Of a stretch of 43,574 nt of DNA, positions 16,652 to 24,836 are shown piece after piece. A model generated the notes under the pieces. That model was not told the DNA's origin, ran no database searches, and was given only the letters and a program-made list of their open reading frames with translations. The translations under genes were made by a program, and so were the position numbers. Each line of letters starts with the position of its first letter. Position 1 is the stretch's first letter. Source of the stretch: JACKCP01 sp034007295 (lineage in GTDB: Bacteria > Desulfobacterota > Desulfobacteria > Desulfobacterales > JACKCP01); NCBI GenBank assembly GCA_034007295.1, contig JAVERC010000028.1, positions 1 through 43,574 of the forward strand. Reading direction: 5' to 3'.

Positions 16652-16792
16652 GTGATTGGCCGAAAACGAGAATTTTTTGTTCAGTTCAAGGAAGATGAAA
16701 AATTTAACCTTTAGGATACATTTAGTATTTTGAGGATTAAATTTTGATTCTGACGCAGAAATGGACAAAAAAGGCCGTTTTCGTTCAGCAAC
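16652..16792 (+). repeat. MITE-like 141-bp repeat, copy 3
   Basis: This is a full-length copy, GTGATTGGCCGAAAACG... to ...CGTTTTCGTTCAGCAAC, flanked by identical TAAGTTA at 16645-16651 and 16793-16799. The ends share CGAAAACG and TTTTTTGT in inverted orientation. It is of the CTGACGCAG subfamily. It lies between the divergent mdlA-like and RNase genes, so it sits in or near both promoters. Confidence 0.93.
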
Positions 16793-16862
16793 TAAGTTAT
16801 ACAATCAATTATTTATTGTAAATCATATTTAAGGAAATTGAAGGGACAACGGAAATATAATT

Positions 16863-18854
16863 ATGAACGAAGGACATATTGTAGAATATATTGACGATCA
16901 GAAAGTTTTGAGTGCTGTAGTTCTTGAAACAAAAAAAAACAGACTCAGAATTTTAAATGAAAACAACAGGGAAGTTAATATATCTGAAAAAAGAATATCA
17001 CTTGGCTCTGAAAAAAAAATTTCATTAAAGCAGTCAAGGGAAGCCATATCAAAAATTTTAAAGGACTTTTCAACTCTTTCTGAAGAAAATGCAAAGGAAG
17101 TAGATATTGAATCCCTGTGGGAAATTCTAAATTCAGAATCAGACTGGGTAGATATTGATACAGCAGCTGAACTATGGTTTGGAGATACTCCCGAACCTTT
17201 CCAGAAATCAGCATTGATGAGGGCCATGTTTTATGACAGGCTTTATTTCAAATTCAACCACTCACAATATCTTCCATTTACTGAAGACCAGGTTGAACAG
17301 CTGAAAACCCAGAAGCAGGAAGAAGAAAGAAAAAAAAATATAATTAAAAAAGGAAGTTTATGGCTTAAGGAAAACATTGGAAAACAAAATCCTGAAATGC
17401 CGCCTGATGACCTTGATTTAATAAAAATTCTTTCTTCATTTTATCTTCTTGAAAATGAATCAAATCAGAGCGATCTTGCAAGGGAAATATTCAAGGAAGC
17501 AGGAATAGAACCAGGTCTTAAAGTATTTAAGCTTTTTGTAAGGCTTGGTATCTGGGACAGTGATGAAAATACAGATTTATTAAAATATGAGCTTGAAAAG
17601 GATTTTTCAAACAATATTTTAGAAGCAGTAAAAAATCTTGAAAAAGAACCTGATGAAATAGATTTTTCAAAAAGAAGAGATTTTACCAATTTAAAAACAT
17701 TTACAATTGACGGCAAAAATACAAAAGATTTTGATGATGCCTTGAGTTTTGAAGAAAAAGACGGAAAAATTATTGCAGGAGTCCATATTACAGATGTTTC
17801 ATTTCACATAAAAAAAGATACTCCGCTGGATAGAAATGCAAGACTTCGGGGCAGTTCAATTTACATGCCTGATGAAAAAATACCAATGCTCCATCCAGAT
17901 ATTTCAGAAAAAAGAGCAAGTCTTGTTAAAAATGAAACAAGGCCTGCAATTAGTATTTTAATGGAGCTTGATGAAAATTTTTCTGTAAAAAACTATGAAA
18001 TTATTCCATCAGTTATAAAAGTAAGCGACCAGATAACCTATGATGAGGCAGATGAACTGATAAACTCAGAAAATTCACAAGAACTTCTAAAGCTTTACAA
18101 TGCATCAAAAAAATTAAGGGAAAAAAGGTTTTTAGACCATGCAGTTCACATTTCAATCCCGGATACTGATGTTTATGTAGACGAAAACAAAAACATTGAA
18201 ATAAAAGTTTTAGAAAGGGAAACTCCGGCATGGGCTCTTGTTTCTGAATTTATGATAATGGCAAATCATCTTATGGCTGAATTTTTAAAATCAAACTCGA
18301 TACCTGCAATTTTCAGGGGTCAGGCAAAACCGGAAACAAGACATTATGAAGGGGACAAAGGAACTCTTTTAATGCAGTTTCTCCAAAGAAAGGAAATGAG
18401 CCGGGTTATTATTTCCACAACACCTGAACCACACTGCGGACTTGGAGTTAACTCGTATCTTACCTGTACTTCTCCAGTAAGAAAATATTTTGACCTTGTG
18501 TGCCAAAGACAGATTAAATCAGCCTTTGAACTTGAAACGCCATATACCACAGAAGAACTTGATGAAATAACTGCAAGGCTTGATAATACAATGTCAAGTA
18601 TTGGAAGGGTTCAGTTCCAGAGAAAAAGATACTGGATTTTAAAATATCTTGAAGAAAAAAGAGGCCAGAAAGAACCTGCCATGGTAATTTCAGACAAAAA
18701 ATTCAACAATTACTCGATTGTGCTTTTAAATTACATGATGGAATCAAAACTTCCTGCCACATCAGGCATGAATTTAAAGCCCGGAGACAATATTACAGTC
18801 ACAATTCAAAATGTTAATGCAAGAAGTGATATTTTATCGGTTCATTTGAGCTGA
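16863..18854 (+). CDS. RNase II/RNase R family exoribonuclease
   Basis: This 663-residue protein has an N-terminal region of about 270 residues (OB-like start, then winged-helix-like). The RNB catalytic domain begins at TIDGKNTKDFDDALS, where the clustered Asp residues bind Mg2+. GVHITDVSFHI, RGSSIYMPDEKIPMLHP and TSPVRKYFDLVCQRQI are further RNB landmarks. The C-terminal S1-like domain is short. The enzyme would degrade RNA processively 3' to 5'. Length is near RNase II (about 640) rather than RNase R (about 800), so I leave the symbol open. It is monocistronic, ended by a strong terminator. The ribosome-binding site is weak. Confidence 0.88.
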   Translation: MNEGHIVEYIDDQKVLSAVVLETKKNRLRILNENNREVNISEKRISLGSEKKISLKQSREAISKILKDFSTLSEENAKEVDIESLWEILNSESDWVDIDTAAELWFGDTPEPFQKSALMRAMFYDRLYFKFNHSQYLPFTEDQVEQLKTQKQEEERKKNIIKKGSLWLKENIGKQNPEMPPDDLDLIKILSSFYLLENESNQSDLAREIFKEAGIEPGLKVFKLFVRLGIWDSDENTDLLKYELEKDFSNNILEAVKNLEKEPDEIDFSKRRDFTNLKTFTIDGKNTKDFDDALSFEEKDGKIIAGVHITDVSFHIKKDTPLDRNARLRGSSIYMPDEKIPMLHPDISEKRASLVKNETRPAISILMELDENFSVKNYEIIPSVIKVSDQITYDEADELINSENSQELLKLYNASKKLREKRFLDHAVHISIPDTDVYVDENKNIEIKVLERETPAWALVSEFMIMANHLMAEFLKSNSIPAIFRGQAKPETRHYEGDKGTLLMQFLQRKEMSRVIISTTPEPHCGLGVNSYLTCTSPVRKYFDLVCQRQIKSAFELETPYTTEELDEITARLDNTMSSIGRVQFQRKRYWILKYLEEKRGQKEPAMVISDKKFNNYSIVLLNYMMESKLPATSGMNLKPGDNITVTIQNVNARSDILSVHLS

Positions 18855-18860
18855 AAAAAA

Positions 18861-18899
18861 GCCGGGGTATAAATTTTATTTCCCCGGCAAAACTTTTTT
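18861..18899 (+). terminator. Bidirectional intrinsic terminator
   Basis: GCCGGGG (18861-18867) pairs with CCCCGGC (18882-18888), followed by AAAACTTTTTTT. On the opposite strand the stem is followed by a run of seven T. It separates the convergent RNase and porin genes and can serve both. Confidence 0.9.
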
Positions 18900-18905
18900 T
18901 ACTTA

Positions 18906-20132
18906 TCAGAAATCAAATTCCATTCCAAATTCACAGTAAAGACCTGCTTCATCTTCAACTTTTCCATGAACCTTTTCATCAAGGTCTATTGAAGAATATG
19001 CAAGTTTTCCATGAATTTTAAAATTATCCATAAGCATATAAACTGAATTGAAATCAAGCTCCATTGCACTGTCTTTTTCTGTGAAATAATTACCGCTTTT
19101 TTCATCATTTGTTCCAACAGCATAGAAAAGGATTATGTCATGGCTTAGTTTTGGCATGAAGCTGAGTTTTTTTACTCCAAGACCAATACCTGCAAGTCCG
19201 CTCATAAAATCTATTCCAGACTGTCTGTCATCATCTCCAAAAACATTTAAAGGTTCATAATCAGGAGAAATTACAGGAATTGTTTCATGTTCTTTATTGT
19301 CATCATCATTTCCTGTTGAATATATAAGAAATGCAGTTGGTGTCATTAAATCCATTTTCATCTGAACTGCTGCATCAAGAAACAAACCTGACTGATCCAT
19401 TGTTTCAAGAGCCTTGTCTGAATAGCTTCTTGAACCATAAACAAGATCAGCAAGAAAATTAAGAGAACCTGCTTCAAGAGAAAAAGATGTACCTATCCAA
19501 AAAGAATTAAATGCTGCGTCATCGCCTTCATATCCGTCTACTTCACCTTCTTCACCCTGGGTCTGATATGCAATGTATGGGTTTATTTTAATTGAGTCTG
19601 AATCAAATTTGCCTTTTATGTAGTAAATATCATTTTTATCTTCTGTTTTTTCTCCAAAATCATCTGCTCTCAGCATACCAACAGATACTAATCCAAAATC
19701 AAAATCAACGCCTGTACCTTCATCATCAAGAATTGGAGAACCATCAAAAACAGAAGGAAAAGCATAGCTGAATTTACCGCCTGTAAAGGTCACCGGAGCA
19801 AATTTTGCTTTTATATAAGCTGTTTCAACTTCAATATCATTATCTTTTCCAATTGCATGATCTCCGTCACCAAGGGTTGAATCAGCATATTCCATTTTTC
19901 CGCCCATGGTAATATTTTCACCAATATCAAGCTTAAATTTTAAGTCAAATTCATGCTCAAGATAGGATTTTTCATTATCTTTTTCATCTATCATTGAGGT
20001 ATCATCATAAATATAATAAAGCTCATATTCCCCTGAAATTTTTAAATCATGATTAATTGTACCAGCTAAAGACTGACCCGAAAAAACTGCAAAACAGCAC
20101 AATGCAGCAATGACCCCTTTAAAACTCTTCAT
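18906..20132 (-). CDS. Outer-membrane porin-like protein
   Basis: This is a 408-residue protein with a signal peptide (about residues 1-23, ending SLA). Alternating hydrophobic/acidic strands rich in Asp, Gly and Tyr follow, with the C-terminal CEFGMEFDF ending in Phe, the usual sign of an outer-membrane beta-barrel. The sequence is strongly acidic with several Asp/Glu loops. A perfect AAGGAG precedes the ATG. No family-specific motif is visible, so substrate and exact porin family are unknown. It is monocistronic and convergent with the RNase gene through a shared terminator. Confidence 0.8.
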   Translation of the reverse strand: MKSFKGVIAALCCFAVFSGQSLAGTINHDLKISGEYELYYIYDDTSMIDEKDNEKSYLEHEFDLKFKLDIGENITMGGKMEYADSTLGDGDHAIGKDNDIEVETAYIKAKFAPVTFTGGKFSYAFPSVFDGSPILDDEGTGVDFDFGLVSVGMLRADDFGEKTEDKNDIYYIKGKFDSDSIKINPYIAYQTQGEEGEVDGYEGDDAAFNSFWIGTSFSLEAGSLNFLADLVYGSRSYSDKALETMDQSGLFLDAAVQMKMDLMTPTAFLIYSTGNDDDNKEHETIPVISPDYEPLNVFGDDDRQSGIDFMSGLAGIGLGVKKLSFMPKLSHDIILFYAVGTNDEKSGNYFTEKDSAMELDFNSVYMLMDNFKIHGKLAYSSIDLDEKVHGKVEDEAGLYCEFGMEFDF

Positions 20133-20236
20133 CTTTTTCTCCTTAATAAATTAATGTGAATTAAAACTGATTTACAAGACCTATATATGAAGAGGTTTAG
20201 AAAATTATTATGAAGGAGTTTTAAATTGATTAATTA

Positions 20237-20372
20237 GTGATTGGCCAAAAACCACAATTTTTTGTTCAGTTCAAGAAAGATCAAAAATTTAACCTTTAGG
20301 ATACATTGAGCATTTTAAGGATTAAATTTTTAATTTGATGCTGACAAAAAATTCAAATTTATATTAAATCAT
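20237..20372 (+). repeat. Diverged copy of the MITE-like repeat, copy 4
   Basis: The first ~100 bp follow the consensus (GTGATTGGCCAAAAACC, TTTTTTGTTCAG, TTTAACCTTTAGGATAC), then similarity fades. The CAGCAAC end is replaced by AT-rich sequence ending ATCAT. TAATTA occurs directly before (20231-20236) and after (20373-20378), which supports these limits. It is the oldest-looking long copy in the window. Confidence 0.7.
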
Positions 20373-20440
20373 TAATTAAACTTGAATTTTTTTGAATTTT
20401 CGAAAAAAAATAAAAATATTAAAAAAAGGAATTAATAATA

Positions 20441-21124
20441 ATGATAAAAGATCCAGATAAAATTTTAAATTCGCTTATTTTTGATCAAATAAAAAATCAA
20501 AATTTTTCTGTACTTGATATCGGCTGCGGAGACGGTAAAATTACTGAATTTATAAGCAAACATTCTAAATTAACCATTGGTATTGAGCCGTTTTTAAATA
20601 AAATTGATGACTTTTCAAAATTTAAAAGTAGAAATCTTTTTTTTTCACTAAACTCTGGTGCAAAACTTTGTTTTAAAGACTCATCATTTGATTTGGTAAT
20701 TTTTTGCCAGTCATTGCATCACATAGAGGAAAATGAACAAACAATTGCCTTAAAAGAAGCTGGACGTGTTTTAAAAACAAAAGGCAGCCTTCTAATAATT
20801 GAGCCTATGTACAATAAGGGTCTTTATGGTGAAATAACTGCAATTATAAACTCTGAAAAAAGACTCAAAGAAAAAGCTTTGGAAGAAATAAAAAAAATTG
20901 ACAGGATAAATTTTAAAGAAATTTTTACCACAAATTTAAAAATTGACTTTGAACTTGATGATTACAATGATTTTTTCAACTCTAAAATAAAAAATAAATC
21001 CAGAAAAAACTGGAATAAAGATATTGAAATAAAAATAAAAAATATATTATCAAAGGCACCTGAAAAAAATGGAAAACTAATAATTGATAATTTTGTTAAT
21101 GTTTTTTGTTTTATTAAAAATTAA
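20441..21124 (+). CDS. Class I SAM-dependent methyltransferase
   Basis: This 227-residue protein has motif I VLDIGCGDGKITEF, the acidic strand end GIEPF, FDLVIFCQSLHHIEE (motif II/post-II) and GRVLKTKGSLLIIEPM. It is a Methyltransf_11/25-type fold, probably soluble. The C-terminal ~90 residues are Lys-rich and lack recognisable substrate features. The ATG has AGGAA upstream. It stands alone between repeat copy 4 and a long structured intergenic region, so context gives no hint of substrate. Very AT-rich. Confidence 0.85.
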   Translation: MIKDPDKILNSLIFDQIKNQNFSVLDIGCGDGKITEFISKHSKLTIGIEPFLNKIDDFSKFKSRNLFFSLNSGAKLCFKDSSFDLVIFCQSLHHIEENEQTIALKEAGRVLKTKGSLLIIEPMYNKGLYGEITAIINSEKRLKEKALEEIKKIDRINFKEIFTTNLKIDFELDDYNDFFNSKIKNKSRKNWNKDIEIKIKNILSKAPEKNGKLIIDNFVNVFCFIKN

Positions 21125-21186
21125 CTTTTAAATATTAAAATCAGTTTTTTTCTTTTATTCAAAAAATATGAGTAAAATATACCCAA

Positions 21187-21480
21187 CTGTATAATAAATA
21201 TACAGGCTATGGATTTATTTTATCCACTTTGAAAATATAAATTTTATTTTTTTTATTACCTTTATTTTCAAAAGAGAATAGATTGTGTGCCTATAGTATA
21301 TTTTAAATTATACTATAGACATGGCACAAATATTGTATTATAGAAAATTAAAATTTAAGGGATTTGTAAAGGTATGGCGAGAGCCTTTACAAAATAAACA
21401 AACATCCTTAACATGTTTTTTAAATTTTTTCATTGTTCTCCTTCTTAATACCCCCCTGATTCTCAGGGGGATATTTTTTT
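21187..21480 (+). ncRNA. Candidate structured RNA: six consecutive inverted repeats ending in a terminator
   Basis: The 535-bp gap between the methyltransferase and the cold-shock gene holds six inverted repeats. They are CTGTATA/TATACAG (21187-21205), TGGAT/ATCCA (21210-21226) and TTTGAAAATA/TATTTTCAAA (21228-21272). CTATAGTATA/TATACTATAG follows (21291-21318, with outer TGTGCC/GGCACA at 21286 and 21323), then TTTGTAAAGG/CCTTTACAAA (21363-21393). The last is CCCCCTGA/TCAGGGGG (21452-21470), with a T-run. No ORF explains it. A plus-strand transcript ending at about 21480 is inferred; the 5' end and RNA family are unknown. Confidence 0.45.
21452..21480 (+). terminator. Intrinsic terminator
   Basis: CCCCCTGA (21452-21459), a 3-nt loop and TCAGGGGG (21463-21470) are followed by ATATTTTTTT. 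This is a strong plus-strand terminator. It lies 327 bp past the methyltransferase stop, which is far for that gene and suggests a separate transcript ends here. Confidence 0.85.
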
Positions 21481-21659
21481 GAAAAAAAACTTTTATTTTC
21501 AAAAAAAATAAAGTATTCTTCTAAAAATTATGAAAAACTAAAGTCGTTTTTCAAAAACAGATTTCTTTCCTAAAGGACACATCTTTTTAATCTAAATCAG
21601 ATTTTCTTAAGGCAGAAATCCAGCAACAATTAATAGAAATAATTGAAGGAAAAAGTTTA

Positions 21660-21860
21660 ATGGCAAACGGAATTGTAAAATGGTTCAATGAGAGTAAAGG
21701 CTATGGGTTTATCGAACAAGAGCAGGGAGCAGACGTTTTTGTTCATCACACAGGGATTAAAATGGATGGTTTTAAAACTCTAGCAGAAGGTCAGAGAGTT
21801 GTGTTTGACGTTGCAGAGGGTCCAAAGGGAAAAAATGCTGTAAATGTAATTCCTCAGTAA
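21660..21860 (+). CDS. Cold-shock domain protein (CspA family)
   Basis: This 66-residue protein is a single cold-shock domain. RNP1 is KGYGFIEQ and RNP2 is DVFVHHTGI, after the usual start GIVKWFNESKG. It would bind single-stranded RNA/DNA as a chaperone. GAAGGA precedes the ATG. The leader of about 180 nt back to the previous terminator fits the long 5'-UTRs of csp genes, which often regulate translation by temperature. A strong terminator follows. It is monocistronic. Confidence 0.95.
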   Translation: MANGIVKWFNESKGYGFIEQEQGADVFVHHTGIKMDGFKTLAEGQRVVFDVAEGPKGKNAVNVIPQ

Positions 21861-21884
21861 AAAACAAATTTAATAAAGACTTTC

Positions 21885-21926
21885 AAGGCATCCTTAATTT
21901 ATATTAAGGATGCCTTTTTTTTTACC
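21885..21926 (+). terminator. Intrinsic terminator of the cold-shock gene
   Basis: AAGGCATCCTTAAT (21885-21898) pairs with ATTAAGGATGCCTT (21903-21916), followed by a T-run. It lies 24 bp after the stop codon. Confidence 0.92.
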
Positions 21927-22071
21927 TGCCTTTTAATAATCCGAAATTCACTTTTTAAAAAAGCCTAATCAATTCAGTTTCCATAAAAAATAATACACCT
22001 AAGATTTGACAATTGTATCAAAAAAAACTTAGTATAATTTTTTTGTATTATTTTGAAAATGGAGGAAAAAA

Positions 22072-22497
22072 TTGCGTTCCAAAATTCTGATTTTAAGATT
22101 TCCTGAAGATCTGACACATAAAGCTCTTGTATGTAACCTTGCAAAAGAGTACGGACTTACATTTGCAATTTTACATGCAGAAATATTCCCAAGAAAAGAA
22201 GGACTTCTTGTACTTGATTTATCAGGGCCGGCTTCAAGTTTTGATGCAGGTGTAAAATATCTTAAAGAAATGGGTGTTTCTGTAAAAACAGCTGCACAGG
22301 AAATAACAAGGGATGAAAATTTATGTATCCATTGCGGTGCCTGCACAGCTGTGTGTCCTACTCAAGCCTTGTACATTAAAAGGCCTGAAATGAAAGTTTG
22401 TTTTGACCAGGAAAAATGCAGTATATGTGAGCTTTGTGTTGTAACCTGCCCTTTTAAGGCTATGATTGCAAGTCCAAAAAACGAAAACTTTTTTTAA
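22072..22497 (+). CDS. NIL-domain ferredoxin
   Basis: This 141-residue soluble protein has a NIL domain in the first ~75 residues (ferredoxin-like fold, as in the C-terminus of MetN). Two [4Fe-4S] motifs follow, CIHCGACTAVCP and CSICELCVVTCP. NIL-ferredoxins are common in anaerobes and have been tied to sulfur transfer and homocysteine synthesis in methanogens. The start is TTG with GGAGG about 7 nt upstream; no in-frame ATG fits. The stop is 1 bp from the mnmA ATG, so it is translationally linked to a tRNA-thiolation enzyme. A role in electron or sulfur supply to MnmA is inferred. Confidence 0.88.
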   Translation: MRSKILILRFPEDLTHKALVCNLAKEYGLTFAILHAEIFPRKEGLLVLDLSGPASSFDAGVKYLKEMGVSVKTAAQEITRDENLCIHCGACTAVCPTQALYIKRPEMKVCFDQEKCSICELCVVTCPFKAMIASPKNENFF

Positions 22498-22498
22498 A

Positions 22499-23551
22499 AT
22501 GAAAGAAAAAATAGCAGCAGCTGTAAGCGGCGGCATAGATTCCCTTGTCGCTGCTTTTATTTTAAAAAGGAAAAATTATGATGTAACAGGAATACACTTT
22601 TTCACAGGTTATGAATCAAAAAAAAAAGATCAGATTAAACTTGAACTGACAAAAATGTGCTCAAAAATTGATATACCTGTAATTTTTATAGATATAGAAA
22701 AAGAATTTAATGAAAAAATTGTATCCTATTTTAAAAATTCATATATAAAAGGCTATACACCTAACCCCTGTCTTATCTGCAATCAAATGATTAAATTCAA
22801 GCTGCTTTTTGATGAAGCAAAAAAAATAAATATAAATAAAATCGCTACCGGCCATTATGTAAAAATTATTAAATCAGAAAAAAAAATATTTATTGCCAAG
22901 GCAAATGATCCGTTTAAGGATCAATCTTATTTTTTATCTATGGTTTCACCTGATAATATTAAAAATTGTCTCTTCCCTATTGGGAATCTAAAAAAAAATC
23001 AGGTAAAAAAAATAGCTGAAAATTTTTGTCTGGTTCCTTCTGAAAAAGATGAAAGTCAGGATATCTGCTTTATAAAAAACAAAAACTATAAACTATTCCT
23101 GGAGCAAGACAAAAATCTTGATTTAAAGCCAGGTAAAATAATTGATAGACAAGGCAAAATAATTGGATCCCATAATGGAGTTCATAATTTCACAATAGGT
23201 CAGAGAAAAGGAATAAACTGCCCCGGTCCTTATCCATATTATGTCCTTGAAACAGATCCCAAAAATAAAACTGTTATTATTGGAAAAAAAGAAGACCTTT
23301 ACTCAAATTCACTTATTGCAAAAAATTTTAACTGGTTTCAGGAACCACAAAATTTTCCGTTTGAAGCAGAATTTAAAATCAGATATTCCCATAAAGGTCA
23401 AAAAGGCAAAATTTTTAAATTAAATGACAATTTGTACAAAGTTATATTCAACTCTCAAGCAAGCTCTGTAACACCTGGCCAGGGTCTGGTTGTTTATGAC
23501 AATCAAAAAGTTATTGGAGCAGGATTTATATCAAAAAATGAAAAAATTTAA
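22499..23551 (+). CDS. mnmA: tRNA 2-thiouridine synthase MnmA
   Basis: This is a 350-residue PP-loop enzyme that adenylates and thiolates U34 of Lys, Glu and Gln tRNAs. The motifs are SGGIDSLVAA (PP-loop), TPNPCLICNQMIKF (first Cys pair), ATGHYVKI, DQSYFLSMV, ESQDICFI (second catalytic Cys) and HNFTIGQRKG. The C-terminal beta-barrel ends SVTPGQGLVVYD. I start at the ATG at 22499, which begins directly before the PP-loop; an upstream in-frame start would overlap the ferredoxin gene. It overlaps mtaB by 14 bp. Three Cys at the active region are retained. Confidence 0.92.
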   Translation: MKEKIAAAVSGGIDSLVAAFILKRKNYDVTGIHFFTGYESKKKDQIKLELTKMCSKIDIPVIFIDIEKEFNEKIVSYFKNSYIKGYTPNPCLICNQMIKFKLLFDEAKKININKIATGHYVKIIKSEKKIFIAKANDPFKDQSYFLSMVSPDNIKNCLFPIGNLKKNQVKKIAENFCLVPSEKDESQDICFIKNKNYKLFLEQDKNLDLKPGKIIDRQGKIIGSHNGVHNFTIGQRKGINCPGPYPYYVLETDPKNKTVIIGKKEDLYSNSLIAKNFNWFQEPQNFPFEAEFKIRYSHKGQKGKIFKLNDNLYKVIFNSQASSVTPGQGLVVYDNQKVIGAGFISKNEKI

Positions 23552-24836
23552 AGTTATTACACTTGGATGCAAATGCAACCAGTACGAAGCAGACTCAATT
23601 GCAATGCAGCTTAAAAACAATGGATACAAGTACAGTGACAAAAATCCAGATATTGTTATTGTCAATACCTGCACTGTAACTGCAAAGGCTGGTATGCAGT
23701 CACGCCAGGAAATAAGAAAAGAACTCAAAAAAAATCCCCTTGTGAAAATTATTGCCACAGGCTGTCATGCTCAGACAGAGCCAGAAGAAATAAAAAAAAT
23801 AAGCGAAGATATAATTATTGTATCTCAGGGTCAAAAAGATCTTATTCCTGAATTTACAATTAATGATTCTTTTGAAGACTCAATTTTAAATCATATATGC
23901 TCAGATACAAAATTCAAATTTATGCCATCTTCAGATTCAGGATCAAAAACAAGAGCTTATCTGAAAATTCAGGATGGGTGCAATGCATTCTGCTCATATT
24001 GTATTATTCCCTATTCAAGGGGAAGAAGCAGAAGCATGGAATTTAATCAAGTAATTGAAGAATTAATAAAGCTAAATGAAAATGGATTTAAAGAAGTTGT
24101 GCTGACAGGAATTCATATTGGCTGTTATGGAAAAGATTTAAAAGAAAAAACTGATTTTACATCCCTCATAAAATATCTTTCAAAAAGCAGCGAGAAATTT
24201 CCAAGACTAAGAATAAGTTCCATAGAACCAGATGAAATAACAGATGAAATAATTGAAATTGCATCATCAGATTCAGTTTTATGCCCTCATTTTCATATTG
24301 CTTTTCAAAACGGAGATGATTTTATTTTAGAAAAAATGAAAAGGCCTTATTCAAGAAATTTTTTACAAGAACTTACCACAAAAATTAATAATAAAATTAA
24401 TGATGCTTCAATTGGAGCAGATATTTTGCTTGGATTTCCCGGAGAAACAGATGCTTGCTTTGAAAATACATTTAAACTTTTAAAGGAACTTCCAATTTCT
24501 TATCTTCATGTTTTCCCATTTTCTCCAAGAAAAAATACACCTGCTTCAAAATTTAAAAATCAGGTTAATGGAAAAATTACCAAAAAAAGATGTGAACTGA
24601 CAAGAAACTTAAGCGAACTTAAAAAAGAAGAGTTTTACAAATCGCAGTCAGGCAGGATCAAAAATGTACTAATAGAAAATCAAAGGGATAAACAAACAAA
24701 TCTGTTAAAAGGTTTTACAGAAAACTATATATCTGTTCTTCTTCAAGGCAATGATCTTTTAAAAAATCAGATACAAAATGTAAAAATTAATTATAATTCG
24801 AAAACAAAAAACATGGAGGCCATACAAAATGACTAA
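23538..24836 (+). CDS. mtaB: tRNA t6A37 methylthiotransferase MtaB
   Basis: This is a 432-residue methylthiotransferase that converts t6A37 to ms2t6A37 in tRNA. The N-terminal UPF0004 domain has the three Cys in TLGCKCNQYE, NTCTVTAKA and ATGCHAQ. The radical SAM domain has CNAFCSYCIIPYSRG, then ISSIEPDEI and GADILLGFPGE, as in MtaB/MiaB. The C-terminal TRAM-like part is divergent. NTCTVT and length favour MtaB over MiaB or RimO. The ATG at 23538 aligns with family starts and lies inside the end of mnmA. It is the last gene of the thio-modification cluster and is convergent with the cyclase gene (4-bp stop overlap). Confidence 0.92.
   Translation: MKKFKVITLGCKCNQYEADSIAMQLKNNGYKYSDKNPDIVIVNTCTVTAKAGMQSRQEIRKELKKNPLVKIIATGCHAQTEPEEIKKISEDIIIVSQGQKDLIPEFTINDSFEDSILNHICSDTKFKFMPSSDSGSKTRAYLKIQDGCNAFCSYCIIPYSRGRSRSMEFNQVIEELIKLNENGFKEVVLTGIHIGCYGKDLKEKTDFTSLIKYLSKSSEKFPRLRISSIEPDEITDEIIEIASSDSVLCPHFHIAFQNGDDFILEKMKRPYSRNFLQELTTKINNKINDASIGADILLGFPGETDACFENTFKLLKELPISYLHVFPFSPRKNTPASKFKNQVNGKITKKRCELTRNLSELKKEEFYKSQSGRIKNVLIENQRDKQTNLLKGFTENYISVLLQGNDLLKNQIQNVKINYNSKTKNMEAIQND

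Noticed and set aside
21187..21480. tRNA, SRP RNA, tmRNA or RNase P RNA
   Set aside because: None of the conserved sequence elements of these RNAs, such as the tRNA T-loop or the SRP tetraloop region, is visible.
23490..23537. Longer start for mtaB inside mnmA
   Set aside because: The ATG at 23538 aligns with the conserved N-terminus (KVITLGCKCNQYE) of the family; the extension has no family counterpart.
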